Shown here one piece after another: positions 13,833 to 26,437 of a DNA stretch of 64,000 bases (its first letter is position 1; each line of letters begins with the position of its first letter). The stretch covers positions 24,607,936-24,671,935 of the forward strand of contig NW_024881327.1 in the NCBI RefSeq assembly GCF_018691265.1. Direction: 5' to 3'. A program made the translations under genes and the position numbers. The notes beneath the pieces were generated by a model. That model was not told the origin of the DNA. It saw nothing but the letters and a program-made list of their open reading frames with translations, and did no database searches. The DNA comes from Tyto alba. Its lineage: Eukaryota; Chordata; Aves; Strigiformes; Tytonidae.

Positions 13833-13901
13833 GACATCAGGGTTTATCATGGTTTATATCTTTGCACTACAAAGGCTGTTTATATAGATACTGAAGGCAA
13901 G
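13833..13901 (+). other. Candidate small exon, 69 nt (unproven)
   Basis: The segment starts after TTTCTATTCTAG, a good pyrimidine-rich acceptor, and ends in CAAG before GTAAGT, a consensus donor. Its length is 23 codons and only frame 1 is open throughout (starting DIRVYHGLYL); frames 2 and 3 contain stops. It lies 4.9 kb upstream of the first DLC1 coding exon on the same strand, so an untranslated DLC1 exon or a transcript-specific exon is possible. I do not recognise the peptide. Pseudo-exons with good borders are common in vertebrate introns, so this stays a candidate. Confidence 0.25.
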
Positions 13902-14549
13902 GTAAGTCTCCACTCCAGTAAAATCCAAAGGGCAGTATATGTCCAGGAAATAAGAGAAGGAGGGATTGTAAATTCCAAAACAGGAGATATTTTAAAATAA
14001 CTAGCTGAGTGAAGACCTAGAGGCTTATATTTTATCTCAAATTGTTTGTAAACAACATCCTGTCTCAGAGTTTGGTTTGGAGTTACTGAAACAGCTGAAT
14101 GTAAGCCAGACCAGGAAGATGTGAGATGAGTTTATAGGAAACAGACCCTGTTCTCTTAGACTTCCTTAAACAAAGTTTGCTGACTGGGGTCACAGACCAA
14201 CAAAGATAAAATAATGATAACAAGATAAATATTTCTGCTTGATCTCTGTTGCTTACATATGCCTGCTATGTAAAAAATGTAATGAAACAGTCTTTCATCT
14301 CTGTGCAAGCTCGTAAGCTAACACTTTGCCTTATTTTTTCACTGAAAAGATTTGCATCCCGTGTGAAGCTTTAGCAAAATCTGAATTCCACTGGCAGGAT
14401 GGCAGGGGCTGTACTGCCTGGGCCACCCCCTCTGAAACTCTCCTGCCACTTATACTTTAGTCAACTCTCCCATGTTATTTCTGGCTTTCTCCTTTCCAAA
14501 ACTCTTCTAGTTATTGAAATGCGGAGGTCATGTGTGGTGCAATGAATTG

Positions 14550-14960
14550 TCAGTATGGTAGATCTGGTGGGGGCAGCAGGGATGCCACACATGGATCAGT
14601 GGCTGTCTTCACCTTGTCCAGCCAGAGATGCCACCAAGGTGTCATCCAGCATGGTGGTGACTTATTTAGGCCCACTTTTTCTAAAGCTATTCCATTCTAA
14701 TGACATGGCATTCACTGCCCCGTCCCATATGGTGGCTGCTGCTGCTGAACGGCTCTATGTTTTTCTCCTTACCACTTTCTTCTACTTGGAAAACCAGACT
14801 GGGCTCTGCTCCTGTGTCCTGGAAGGCTGAGGGAGCACCTGGAGGACCAGAGAGACCTGATTGTATGCCTCTGCTTCCCCACTCTTGTAACTGGGATGTC
14901 TTTGTGTCCCATCCTGTGCCCTAGCAGGGGATCTGGGTCTCTGACAGTTCTGGATAGTCA
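14550..14960. other. GC-richer unassigned segment
   Basis: Base composition rises compared with the surrounding AT-rich DNA, and overlapping open frames appear on both strands (plus 14555-14830 and 14700-14924, minus 14782-14973). Open frames on both strands are what higher GC alone produces. The 91-residue plus-strand peptide has no domain I recognise. It may be a decayed repeat or a regulatory element. Confidence 0.3.
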
Positions 14961-17900
14961 CAGATACAGACATTCAAGTTACTGTCCTTCCTCCCCTTTC
15001 CACTCTCACTCTAGCTCCAAATCCTAGAAGCCTGCTGGAAACAGTTTAGTTTGAGCTCCTCAGAAAGAAATCACAGGAATCCTCCCTGAAGGAGAATTTT
15101 AGAAAATCTAATTATAGGAGAGCCTACCATTTCATCTTATACATCATTTCACTTTGTGTTTTATCAGTTGCAACTATCAGTTCTGTGAGACTCAATAAAA
15201 ATCTTCAAAAAGTAAACAAGCATAAAAGCTTGACCTATTTTTCATTTCCATTATATTTTACAGTGAAAGGAGACAGGCAGTAAATTATTGCAAAATCCAT
15301 CTAAAATGACATCTTGTTTTGTAAACACTGTGAAGCATCACAGAGGGTGGTTGAAGGAGATTCTGCTTCAGCGCAATTTCCCACTGCTCAATTACATTTG
15401 GTCAAGAATTGCCTGCTGGGTCAATATTCCTTAATTCACACCCAGGATCAGGAAATTTTGTCCAAAAGAAGTCTTTATCATTCATATTCTGTTTCAAAGC
15501 TTTGTTCTTCAGAAAGTTAATAGTACTAAGCAGTACTGAGTTTAGTGCTATTGAAAAGTAAAAGCAAAATATGAGTGAATTAGGGGAGCAGATGAGTGGA
15601 CTGTATCATACTGACAGATGTTTTGATCAGAAGAAAAGGTCTTTTCACTCTACAAAACATTTCAACAGAGTACTAAGAGTTCATCTGCCTGTCTTAAAAA
15701 TCTGGAAAAAAACAGATATAGAGGATTCTGGTTGTAGGATGGTAATGATGGAAAGGGAGAAAGGGGAATGCTTCTTCAATTGGTGAAGAGTACAAAAAGA
15801 CTTGAGAGGGAAATTTCTCAGAGGATAAAAGATGCTGCATGTCAAGAAAAAAGTGAGCAACAATAGCAGAAAGGCAGTGATCAAGGCAGGAACACTTTCT
15901 CTGTAAAGTGGCAGCGCACTTTGTTCTCTGTCAGAGAAAGGAGCAGTTATGAATCTCATTCAGAGGTCTGGAGTGGTGAATCCTCCAAAGCACAGATTAT
16001 GTGACTGCATGTGATTGCAAAGGAAATAGGTTATCCTGAATACAGAGGCAGAAGAGAGAAGAAAAAAATTGTTGTCAGCCCATAACTGTCAATCAATTAT
16101 GGCAGGAAAATAATTTCTAATCTGAATTATGGCAGATAATGCAGACTTTGAGGAGTGGGGAGGGAGCGGAAGAAAAGAAAGCTTCCACCAAACTATAGGC
16201 TCCTCCACGTGCCATGGGAATGAGGGGATTTCAGGGACTGGTAGCTGAAGCTGCCTGGAGAGGGACCATATGTAAGGTAAATTTTTCATACTCAGTGCTA
16301 ACATAAACTCATATTTTAGAGAACAATGAAAGTGCCCTTGTCATATATTTATTTGTCTTGCATTTCAAGCAAAGCATTTGATATTTTCCTGTTTAATCAT
16401 TTTTTCTGCAGTCTATGAGGCAGCCAAAACTAGTGATAGCACAAGTAAAACAGAAGGGTTCCTAAAGTATAATTTATTTGTTTTTCATCCCCCATGAAAT
16501 ATAACTCTCCACATCCAAAAAATGAAAAACAGTAAGGGATCTGTTCTCCCCCTTCTGCACACGTGTAACTCCATTTAGCAGCAGCAAGATTAACACACAC
16601 CGATTAACTCTTTGAATGCCTGTCTTCTGCATATTGAGAGCAGCCTAAATCTTAGGTAGATGGATGCATGTGTGTCATTAGGAAATTGCATTTTTTAGCT
16701 TTGTACACTTAATATTACTGGTGTCTTTTCTTAATTTTTGTCAAAAAATCTCCTATATGGCTGTAGCAATTGTGTTTAATTTTCAGTAAGTAGATGGAGC
16801 TACCGCCCTAGTAGGGGAAGAGTGAAGCTGCAAATGCTTCACTCAGGTGCCACTCCAAGCACTGCTAATGGAGGGCAGTAGAAACTTTGAGCCCCTTTTA
16901 GTAGACCTGCCCCTTTTCAGAAGTCAAAACAGAACACAGTAGTGTTATAAAACTAATGTAATTTTTTCTGAAGAGCTTTAGGGCCCATCAAGAAAAGGTG
17001 CAGCAGAAGTTAAAAGTATTATCATTAATAATTTGCACTCTGTGGTAATTTTGGACCACACACACTTAGAAATAGTAAAAGAACATAAATATGAAACGAA
17101 GTCACAATAAGAATGTAAATGCACTGCAAATTTATACAATAATTTGACTTTACATTTTAATATTTAGGCTTGCTCTCATATTCGACCAAGAAAAAAAAGA
17201 GAATCTTAAAGTTGTATTAACTTCTTACTACCAAGTTTTGCCTCTGAAAGCAGATAATTTTTTTTGGCCTGGTTCTGTGTGTTATTTTCCACTTTCCTCA
17301 GCCTCCCATGTGCTAATGACTTGTGCATGGAATTCTCTTACCCTATGAATATATTTTCTTTTTAAGCACAGTCTCCACAGAGGTGGAAAATGTGAATGTG
17401 AAATGAAGCTTGCCATCCTCAAAGAAGGTTAAAGATCCAGGATCATGTACAACTCTATTCTGAAAGTCAGTTTGTCAAGACATAATTTACAGAGGTTCAG
17501 TTGCACAGGCATAATTCCGCATTTCTTTCAAGATGAATACTTTTATACCTTCAGGCATGTGATTTGTCAAGGCAGCTTTGTGGCCTGGTGGGCAATCAGA
17601 ATTTGCCTTAGTGGACTGAAATGACCCAGAACAAACTCAGTACTTAATCTTCTTTATTGCTGAAATCAATAAGCAGATCCATGTTAAGTGCTGACAGTTC
17701 TTATATAGGGAGTGAAAAGTAGAAGCGTCTGCTTCTTGAACCTCTAATGTTTTACGGGCCAGAAGTTTTGTTTTGTTATTTGACAAAGAACTTGTTAATT
17801 TTGATTTATAATGCATAAATTAATATGAGGTATTTTCTTTGTGCTAATTTGCACATGTAGTGTCACAAGATTAATGTATCTCAAATGCCATCATCCAGAA

Positions 17901-18718
17901 GGCCCGATACATCAGTCAGTGAGAAATACTCACCTAGATAATCAAAGTGAATAGTGAGCTCTGACAGAGCCTGACAGTCCAGGAAAGCAACCGTTACGGC
18001 TCACGAGATACCCTTCTGGAGACCCCCATTCTAAATAAGGGTTTCCTCCTTTCTTTACATTATTAGATCCCTAATATACTCACCAAGCTTTTTTTTCAGG
18101 TTTTATAGTGTATTTGAGGTAATGAATATGCCAAAAGCTTAAATTAGTTTTCCTGGGGTTGTATTTTTTATTACCATACAACAGCTGACTTCCCCTGTAG
18201 TTTCATGTAACACTTGTAATTACAACTTGCTCTGAAGAGAGTGAAACAATAACAGTAAAAATGAGAGTCACTGAATGAGCCAAAGCTAGTCATAAGACAA
18301 GTAGTTTATAACTTTGGTAAATTTGAAATAACCCTCAAATTCTACTCTATCTCTTTGGCATACAGCCAAAATTGTGCAATCCATGGGTATCTCTGGATGC
18401 AAAAGAAATTCAAAATAATTTTGTGTGCAAAGCACCATAAGACATAATATCATTTAAACCCATGGAAATTATTATCCTATGACAGATATAGTGAAAGAGA
18501 GACTTATTGTCAAATTTTGGCTCTGGAGCTACTTGCCTGTCCATGCGCCTGTTTATACCATTTTTGTTTACTTGATATTGGAGAGTAATCAGAAAAAAGT
18601 TATAGTAAATTATGACTATTGTCAAGGTTTGTATGAAAAGTATTAAAACTTCAAGCAAAACAGTACTCTAAATTCCTGTCCTTCTGGTCCCGCAGTCTTA
18701 TCTTGTTTTTACACTTTG

Positions 18719-18839
18719 GTTTAAACTGTTCCTTCCTTTCCTTTTTTTTTTTTAATTTCTTTTTCTTTTTTTTTTTTTTCCTTTTTTTTTTTGTTTTAAT
18801 TTGGAGTTGATTCAGTAACTCTTTTTTTATTTCTTGCAG
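18719..18839 (+). promoter_or_regulatory. DLC1: Splice acceptor region of the first coding exon
   Basis: An unusually long T-rich tract with few interruptions leads to TTATTTCTTGCAG, with AG at 18838-18839. It gives an extended polypyrimidine tract for U2AF binding. The T tract is far longer than those before the 60468 and 63273 exons. Confidence 0.8.
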
Positions 18840-18847
18840 ATGTTAAA

Positions 18848-18940
18848 ATGATGAAACCCTCTCTCCCTCTGGAGCAGTGCACAGCAGCCATGACATCTCC
18901 TCTGGTCCTCCATGGAAGGTATGTTGCAGCCTGCTGCTGA
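18848..18940 (+). promoter_or_regulatory. Upstream ORF (30 codons) in the DLC1 leader
   Basis: ATGATG opens a 30-codon frame ending with TGA at 18938-18940, 11 nt before the main ATG. The first ATG has A at -3, a favourable context. It contains two further in-frame ATGs (18851, 18890). uORFs of this kind usually reduce main-ORF initiation and act through reinitiation or leaky scanning. Whether the peptide is conserved is unknown. Confidence 0.55.
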
Positions 18941-18950
18941 ACTGTTATGA
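18912..18950 (+). promoter_or_regulatory. Upstream ORF (12 codons) ending next to the DLC1 start
   Basis: ATGG at 18912 opens a 12-codon frame that stops with TGA at 18948-18950, leaving one base before the ATG at 18952. It overlaps the 30-codon uORF in another frame. +4 is G, -3 is T, so context is mixed. A third, minimal frame (ATG TTA AAA TGA) occupies 18840-18851. Confidence 0.5.
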
Positions 18951-18951
18951 C

Positions 18952-20007
18952 ATGTCTCTAGCAATCAGAAAGAAAAGCTGGGAAGAGCATGTGACCCAGT
19001 GGATGGGATTGGCTTTGGAATCTGTGGAGTACAATACAGCATGTCGTCATGGACTTGTAGCTGATAACTTGCAGACAAGTATGGAAAAAGATGAGGCTTT
19101 GAGCGTGGACCGGAAAGAAAAACGCGCTTCGTTTCCGGAGTGCTGTTATAGCGGAGAGCTGATTGGCTTCCCTGCAAAACAGCTGGGAAATGTTTCAAAG
19201 GAGGTGGATGAAAATGATAACCATGAGGATGAGGAGCATTTTCTGGAGGCCAGCACAGAAACTCTAGTCCACGTGTCTGATGAAGATGATGACTATTCAG
19301 CACTCAATCTGGATAGTGTTAATTACCACATCACTGCTGTAGGAAGGGAACTAAAAGATGAAGAAATGAGTTTAAATGGAGCAGGCTCCTTAACACAGAT
19401 GATGCCAATAATAGAGGGTAACAAGGCAGATGAAGCATCTGGAATAATTGGAGATATATGTAAGGAAACTGGCTCTGACACAGTTCCTAAAGAGGAGATG
19501 GAAGAAGATGATGTTTGTGGCAGTATTGTCCAAAGCCTGGAGCTTTGTAATTATGAAGGCTTAAATAAAATAGTAGATGTAGAGAAAGAAAATCATTCTA
19601 ATTCTCCAAATGTGAAAGAAATTATTATGCCTGGGAAGCAGCTGCTTCATACTGCTGTAATTGCACAACAGCGCCGGAAATCTGATGCTTTTAAAGACGG
19701 GCTTGGAAAGTCTGAGTGTAATGTAGTGGAGAGTGGGATTTCTTCTGAATCATGCTCCAGCAGTGATAGACAACTATGTTCAGCAGTGGAATCTGGCGAC
19801 TGCCTTATGCAATCTTCTCCTTGCTCTCACATCCCAGCAGTGGAAAATGGTCTGGATGAAAGTGGTTTCACAGAACCACAAGTGGCCCCTGAGAACAAAT
19901 GCCTTTCAAATGTCAGTTCAGCTGAAGACATTCAGTGTTTACATGTAAGGAATCATTTGACCACACAAGAATATTCAGACAGTCAAGTGAAACTGCGTAA
20001 AAGAAAG
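18952..20007 (+). CDS. DLC1: DLC1 long isoform, first coding exon (residues 1-352)
   Basis: DLC1 is a RhoGAP that inactivates RhoA-type GTPases at focal adhesions. This exon encodes the N-terminal extension found only in the long isoform, outside the SAM, RhoGAP and START domains. The peptide begins MSLAIRKKSWEEHVTQWMG, which I recognise as the start of human DLC1 isoform 1 (MSVAIRKRSWEEHV). Further matches are the STETLVHVSDED block near residues 101-112, an AVIAQQRRK block near 235-243, and LRKRK at the exon end. The acidic SDEDDD stretch (109-114) fits a CK2 site and RRKS (241-244) a basophilic-kinase site. The middle is low-complexity, acidic and serine-rich, probably disordered. The ATG at 18952 was chosen by homology; an open frame continues upstream to a GTG at 18877 but an in-frame TAA sits at 18844. 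The donor is AAG|GTAGGA, phase 0. Confidence 0.93.
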
Positions 20008-23000
20008 GTAGGATGCTCATAAACTGCAGAGACTTTTTTCTAATGTTTTCCCCCAATTTCTGATGAAGGTGATTCTGTGACTAATTGATTAGAGATAGAA
20101 TGTGGTTTTCAGCCTTGTTTCATTAATTTTTCAGATTTTTCTTCAAATGGTTTTGAGAAAAATGTATCTATACAACAGCTGAGTTTCAGAAGCTGTTTTT
20201 AAGGTCTGAAAATGACTGAGCTGTGAATTTGGAGGGTATCTTACATTCGCTTTATATATATATTATTTCATATATGTTGTTCAAGGCTAAATGAATAAGT
20301 ATCTTCTAAGAGTTTGGTTTTATTCTAGTTTTTCTGCTGTTATCAGGTGTCCAGGGGTTTGGAAGCCTTATTGAAAAAAAAAAAAAAACAGGGAAAAAGT
20401 GCAACAAAACTTTAAAAAAGTAGTGGAAACAATTTTCAGTAGTTCTTTGGTTTTCAGCTTAGACCCATGAGCATATGTTCTTGCAAAAAGAAGTATTGCC
20501 AAGTTTGAAACACTGTTTTGTAATTTTGAAGCAATGAGAGAGTTTCACTGTCTACACAAAGGAAGAGTATCATTACGAAATTTTAACGGACAGGATTCCC
20601 TGTTAATAAAACTCCCATTGGCTTTAAAGGACAGAGATATGCTGACTGTGGCACTACAGAATTCATCTTAAAAGTCTGTTTTTCCAAGCTGTGCTGATTA
20701 TTCTTGTTAATAACCAATTTGTAATTGTTTTATTCTCTCTGGATTTTTTCATTTGAGATATTCCAGCTTCTTTTGTCTGTTGTTTGTTTTTTTTTTTTTT
20801 TTTTTATAAATATGGTTTCTATTAATTTTGTGGGAGTTCTTCTATCAGTTGTAGTGACTCAGTAGCTGTTTCACTAAAGCATAAATTCACATATATAAGG
20901 TACTGTATGCCAACACAACATCCTGAACTGCTGGCCATTGCTCCCTTGTGTAGGCCCTTTGGTAATATTAACACTCAATTCATATGGTTAGAAGCTGTAA
21001 GTAAATTCTGCAGAAGGTTTCAGGAGCCCTCCAAGCCAGTCTTCCTTTGGTAGTCCATACAATTACAGTTATTGTGGTAACTGTTCAACTGATCTTCCAG
21101 TAAGTATGGCTCTGAGTTACAATTAGGAAACAGAAATCTGGCTAGCAGTACCAGAAATGCTAAATTTACCCATCTGTAGAAAAAAGTTGAAGTTAAATAA
21201 AAAAAATTTAAAAATAACTGAATTAACATCATATTTGAGAATTAATTATTATAAAGGTACTCTCAGCTGCTCCACTTTAGCACCTAATTTTCTTTTTCCT
21301 AAGCATAGTTGCTAATATTGATGCATGCATTTTGTATTGTTAGCAAGATGTACCATGCTATATTTTTTAATAGCTTTGATCCTGCTAGTTTCCATGTATC
21401 TCCTTGTATCTTGTTTTGAGGTCAAGTACTCATCTTTTGAATGTACACTCATGAGAATTGTATTTGAGATTGTTTGTGCCATTAAATATTTAGACAAACA
21501 GAATATAAAAATTCCAGTAAGACTAATGGTGAGAAAAACAAAGGACATGAGCATAGAAAGGAGCAAAGCAAGGAAGCTTAAGAATTATGTCGCTGCAGCA
21601 ATTTCAAAGTTGAGTGTTCTGTAAAAGGGGATGAAGTCTGCAAATCTGAAGAAATTACCTTGTACCACTTTGGTTAAAGAAGTCTTTACCAACAACTGTG
21701 AAATGTTTGGCAAAAGGGAAAAGATTTTATCTGCTGTTGCTTGTGGTATTATTTATCACTGAGTTCGCAAGACAATTCTACAAGCAATGTTGCTGTGTGC
21801 AGGATTTTATCACTTATATCTACTCATGTGCTATTTCACAAAAGCCCGTCTGTGTTGGTAATAATCTGTAATGAAAAATGTGCCTATGTTTACGAACTTT
21901 CCCTGAAAGCCACTTTTGTAATTTTAACAAAACATTAGAAAAACAACAGACTTGAAACTGAATCCATCCATAAAAGCCAAGTATTTGCTTTGCAGTGACA
22001 GGAAGACTTAAGGGATTGGGAATGGTATATAAAACCTTTTCTCTCAAGGTCAGCAGTTCAAACAGTGCAGTTAAGGCCTAAATCACACCACTGTCTGATT
22101 AATGCTCAGTGTCAATTATAGCTGCAGATAAATATGTGTTCATAAAGGTCAGAATATAGGAAAAGACACATGGAGATGAATTGCTGAAAGTATTTGGGCA
22201 CCCAAACCTTGAGGTGGCACCTTGGGGGATCATAGAAAGGTGTTGAACTTCAGGTGCTTCCATGACAGCTAAGATCTTCGGACCTTTGAGTAGATATAAT
22301 TCTGCTCTTGCTGGTATGAAATTATTCTGAAAGCCTGTTCCTCGTTAACATATTTTAAACTGATTTTAATTGTGGCAATAGAGCATGACCTGCCCTCTTA
22401 TCTTTAGATCAGCTGTCTTCAAACTGAAGCTGAGGTGAGACAGTGTGGATCTGTTGTGCTTGCTCTGCAGATGAATGTAGGTTTGAGGGCTTAAGGGCTT
22501 AAAGTTTAGCATCTTTGACCAGCACTAGCTCCATTTCAGTAAATTGCTTTAGTCGTGATGGATGTACTGACACTGAAGATGCTTTTTGCAAACAAGTCCA
22601 GCTGTTACAGCATTCTTTGCTCCCTCAAGTCACCAGGGTTCAGATGGTTGATACCCAGCACTCTCTTTTCCCTTGCTTTCCCAGAAAGACTTCCTAAATC
22701 TTGGAAATAAGAAGCACCTGAATTGTGAGAAGTTAATGAAGTTAGGTCTAATTGAAAGATCACACAGTAAGCAAGCTTTCTTGGTTTTGTGTTGACTGAT
22801 AATCAATTCATTTTATCCACAACATGAAGTTGATAGGTATTAATGGTTCAGAGTAGCAGAAGCATAAATGGATTAACTATATGTGGCTATACCAGCTAGA
22901 CTCTCCTATATGCTTTCCTGGGATAAATACATTTTATATTTTAAAATAGTCACTTCACTTGAGAATGGTATGTTCTGAATTTCCAAAGATTGGAATAATC

Positions 23001-23851
23001 TTTGGAACTATTGAGCAAGTTCTAATGCTTGCGGTATCCCAACAGCTTGCATGTACGTTCACATGTATAATGCAATAGACATTTTTAGAGAACAATATCA
23101 TATAAAACCAGAAGGGTATTGATTATTAAGAGAATACCAACAAAATAGGAATATTTAATTATTATACATAGATTTTAAAATCAGAAAAAATGGCGATTAA
23201 CTTGTAAAGGATCTTGTAAATTTTTGCATGTGTCCCATTTTATGCTTTCTGCAACCTGCTCATCTCATCAAGCTTAGGCATAGGCAGAAAAATCCCTGCT
23301 AGAGGATATTAAGTAGGTGCACAAATGCACCAGAACTCTAACACATTAGTTTAAATTCTTTCTCAAAATGAAAAAGCTACTTCATACAACATGAGAATAA
23401 AAAGGTGAGTTGAGACAGTTTCACAGTAAGTTCTCACCGCTCACTTCCAAAATACAATCACAGCTGTTGTGTTGCAACTTATATTAATCACTATTAAGTA
23501 AATTCTATTTTTAAAACAAGGATAAGGCAGCTCTTTTACATGATGAATCAGTAAGGAAATAGAAAGTCATCATTGTGAAGTTTGACTCCAAATAGTTTGA
23601 CTAAAAATCCATTAAATTTAAAAAAAAAATGAAATCGCAATGATCTCCACTTATAAGAGAAATTTTGACTTGTTCCTTATATTTCACTGTTCTTGCTCCT
23701 CCAGTCAGATTATACGCCTAGAGATTGTTCTAAATAAATGTGGAGAAAACAGTTAGAGAACCAACTGTGACTGCTCATTTCACTCTCCTGTAGGATAATG
23801 TTGTATCACCGATTATTTTTAATAAATTGCAAAGTGACTCATGGCTGGGGG

Positions 23852-23890
23852 AAAAAAAAAAAAAAACAAAACAAAACAATAAAAACACCA
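23852..23890. repeat. A-rich simple repeat with CAAAA units
   Basis: A15 followed by tandem CAAAA-type units. Low complexity. No retroposed body with target-site duplication was recognised next to it. Confidence 0.8.
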
Positions 23891-26380
23891 TATTTTAAAG
23901 CAAGTAGCATTGGGCTCAATTCATGGAGGTTTGTAATATCCCTGCATTTAAGGAAAGGAGGAGATGGAGTACTAAAAGGCATTCTGCATGTAAAAACATA
24001 GAATAACTTTTAATGGGCTTTTTAATACAGCTCAGGAAGTTGTAGTTAATATTTAAAAAACAAAATTCAATCCACAATCTAGCTTATCAAGATAATACCA
24101 GAAGATTTTTTGAGAAGTCCACAGAAAGAGCTTTGGAGTAAATTTTCTGAAAATAGACTCTCTTGGACTTAGAAATCAAGTTCAAAATAATTCAGACAAA
24201 CTTTGGATCAGCATTTGAAATTCTGGTTGCTTATCTAAATTAAGTATTAATTCTTCAACTTTTGGGGTTCTCTTCTAATGTGAAACTTCTGGTTTGCTGT
24301 GGAGATTTTTGATTACGAGTATTAATAATTTTTATAGGATTAGAGATGATAAAGTACTGGCAAATTTACTAAACATAGTGCAATGAAATAAGAAATTGAT
24401 ACATAATGATTGGTTTCAGGAAGTGTAATTGATGTATTGTGCCCAGTGATTTGAAGTTTGTTAGGTCAGCTGTATTCCTTCCGAGAAAAAGTACAGCCTA
24501 GAATACTACTTCAGGAAGGGCTAATTGAGGTATGGAACTAATTGGAGTATATGTGATGAATTCATATCAGTTTGTCTTCATGGGTAATTTCAGACTACAT
24601 TTCAGTCTCATTAAAACATTTTGCTTATGTGTTATTTAAAAAGGAATGAAGTAAACGTTTTGGAGTACAAATTCCTCATCTCTCTCTTATGAGACTTTTG
24701 CTTTTAATACTTTCTACTTGCAATTCTTCATGGTGGTCTGCTTAGAAGCTTTCCAGTTTCAACCAGTTGATGTTATCTCTGAGTTATTCCTACAAGACTA
24801 AAGAGTATAATTGTCAGTGAGCATTAGGAAACAGCCCTATTATTGCTACTAGTTTAATACAGATTTCTAGAGTAAATGCTGTGTGGTTTGCAAAGGATAC
24901 TTGAGGGCACACCTAATGTCAGCATGACAGCAGCATCCAGTGTCAATGAGTTGCAAATTAATTTAAGAAAAAGATTATCAGAAGAGTGGCAATAAATATA
25001 GAAAGAAACCCGGGTAGAAGGTTACCTGGGGTAGCACAGGTTTTTGTAGCAGCTCCTTTCCCACACACAAAAGCTCTGAGTTTTTAAAGTATGGGTTTGC
25101 ATTTTCTGTAGAGTTACAATAATGTTTGTTTCATTATTTCCTCAATTATAATTATGCTAATGTGAGAAAACAAAAAAATTGCTCACTTGAATTCAGGTCT
25201 TTCCATCCATATTTGCTACTTGAGTGTTATGTTTGCCCATGAGATGTGAAGGCTGACTGTCTTCTGTTATGATCTGTAATAAATTCTATTTTAAAAGGCA
25301 AAAACTATGCTTTTTATGCTGAGTTGGAAAGTTAGGTTCTTCCAGGAGCTTCTGCTTGTATCACCCTGTAAATTGACTCCACAGGAAGTTTATGGAGCCT
25401 TGCCTGCTGGCTTAGTACTCCCTGCAAGGTACCTGGGAGAGGTAGTAGGAAAGCTTCCAAAAAAAATCCTAAGCGCTACCTATTTCCCTGAAATGGTTTC
25501 CTTATAGTTTTTTCCCTGACATTTCTACTATTCACACTGCATAATCCTTTCAACTGAGCACTCATTTGTCAGCATTAGATTCTTATTTTAAAAAGTAATG
25601 TGAGCTTGTTATGATCAATAATATCCAACATTTTTAGATCTTTTTCTTATTTTATTGATCTTAAAATACCAGAGACTGAGTTTCCACACCTGTCACAAGA
25701 ATGTCTTAATCTCCCTTTACCTCAATTCTGTCTTTGTTGAAAGGGGATAATTTAACAATTAAATATTTTTTCATGCCAATTTTTAATTTACCTTTTTAGA
25801 CTCTTAAAGTGTTTTGTTGCTCTTTTTTATAGAAGCTGCTTTTGTAAGCATCCTGTCTAAACTATTACTACATAAGTAGTAGTATGTAGGCATATGTGGG
25901 CTTACCAGTGATACATTCTTGTTAGTGTTGCATTGTAACAATAACTCAGGTCAGCATAGGAAAGACAAGCGTAGAAGATAAATGTATGAATAAAACCAAC
26001 AAGAATGTACAGGAAATCTTAATTTAAAATGGAAACATGCATTTTGCTGTATCCTGATATTCTCACACAGAATTGAATTTACCTTTTTCTGACATCGACT
26101 GCAAATGTGTGTCAGCCAGAGGAATATGACAGGTCTAAATTTTGTTATTTTCAAAGTCAACTGTCTTTAATCGCACCTTTGCAAAATACGATCTATAAAC
26201 GTATTCATTTCCCACAGTTTATGTTTTCACACTGAGTATTTTTTGAAGATAATTGTCTTGCAAATATCCCAGTGGAGCAATCCAACAACCAGAAAAAAAA
26301 AAATCTCTGGTTTTGAATTATAATGATCACTAGAAATACTGAAAATGTAGACAACAATTAATGTTGTTTGGATGGCTGTA

Positions 26381-26437
26381 GGAGACCAAGGCTTCATTGT
26401 TTCAGTATGGTCATGGGAGACCAAGACTTCATTGCTT
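26381..26437. repeat. Short direct duplication, period 35 nt
   Basis: GGAGACCAAGGCTTCATTGT at 26381-26400 recurs as GGAGACCAAGACTTCATTGC at 26416-26435, with two differences in 20 nt. It looks like a small local tandem duplication. Confidence 0.75.

Larger units (their letters stand above)
1..18839 (+). other. DLC1: Upstream intron or 5' flank of DLC1, no recognised gene
   Basis: This stretch precedes the first coding exon and ends in a clear splice acceptor, so at least its 3' part is intron. It is AT-rich and no reading frame in it resembles a protein I know. Its contents are simple repeats, one CR1 fragment near 6.2 kb, short palindromes, a pyrimidine-rich patch at 2640-2790, a GC-richer patch at 14550-14960 and a candidate small exon at 13833-13901, each listed separately. 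I could not locate the true 5' end of the gene or a CpG-rich promoter, so whether part of this is intergenic stays open. Confidence 0.7.
18840..18951 (+). other. DLC1: 5'UTR part of the first DLC1 coding exon
   Basis: Between the acceptor and the inferred start ATG lie 112 nt. A TAA at 18844-18846 is in frame with the main ORF and closes it upstream, so translation of this protein has to start within this exon. The segment contains out-of-frame ATGs at 18840, 18848, 18851, 18890 and 18912, which form three short upstream ORFs. The exon may be preceded by an untranslated exon that is not identified here. Confidence 0.7.

Noticed and set aside
18877..18951. Extension of the DLC1 reading frame upstream to position 18877
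   Set aside because: The first codon there is GTG, not ATG. Homology to human isoform 1 begins at the ATG at 18952, so the extra 25 codons are treated as 5'UTR.
18965..19303. 112-codon minus-strand ORF
   Set aside because: It lies antisense inside the DLC1 coding exon and is a compositional shadow.
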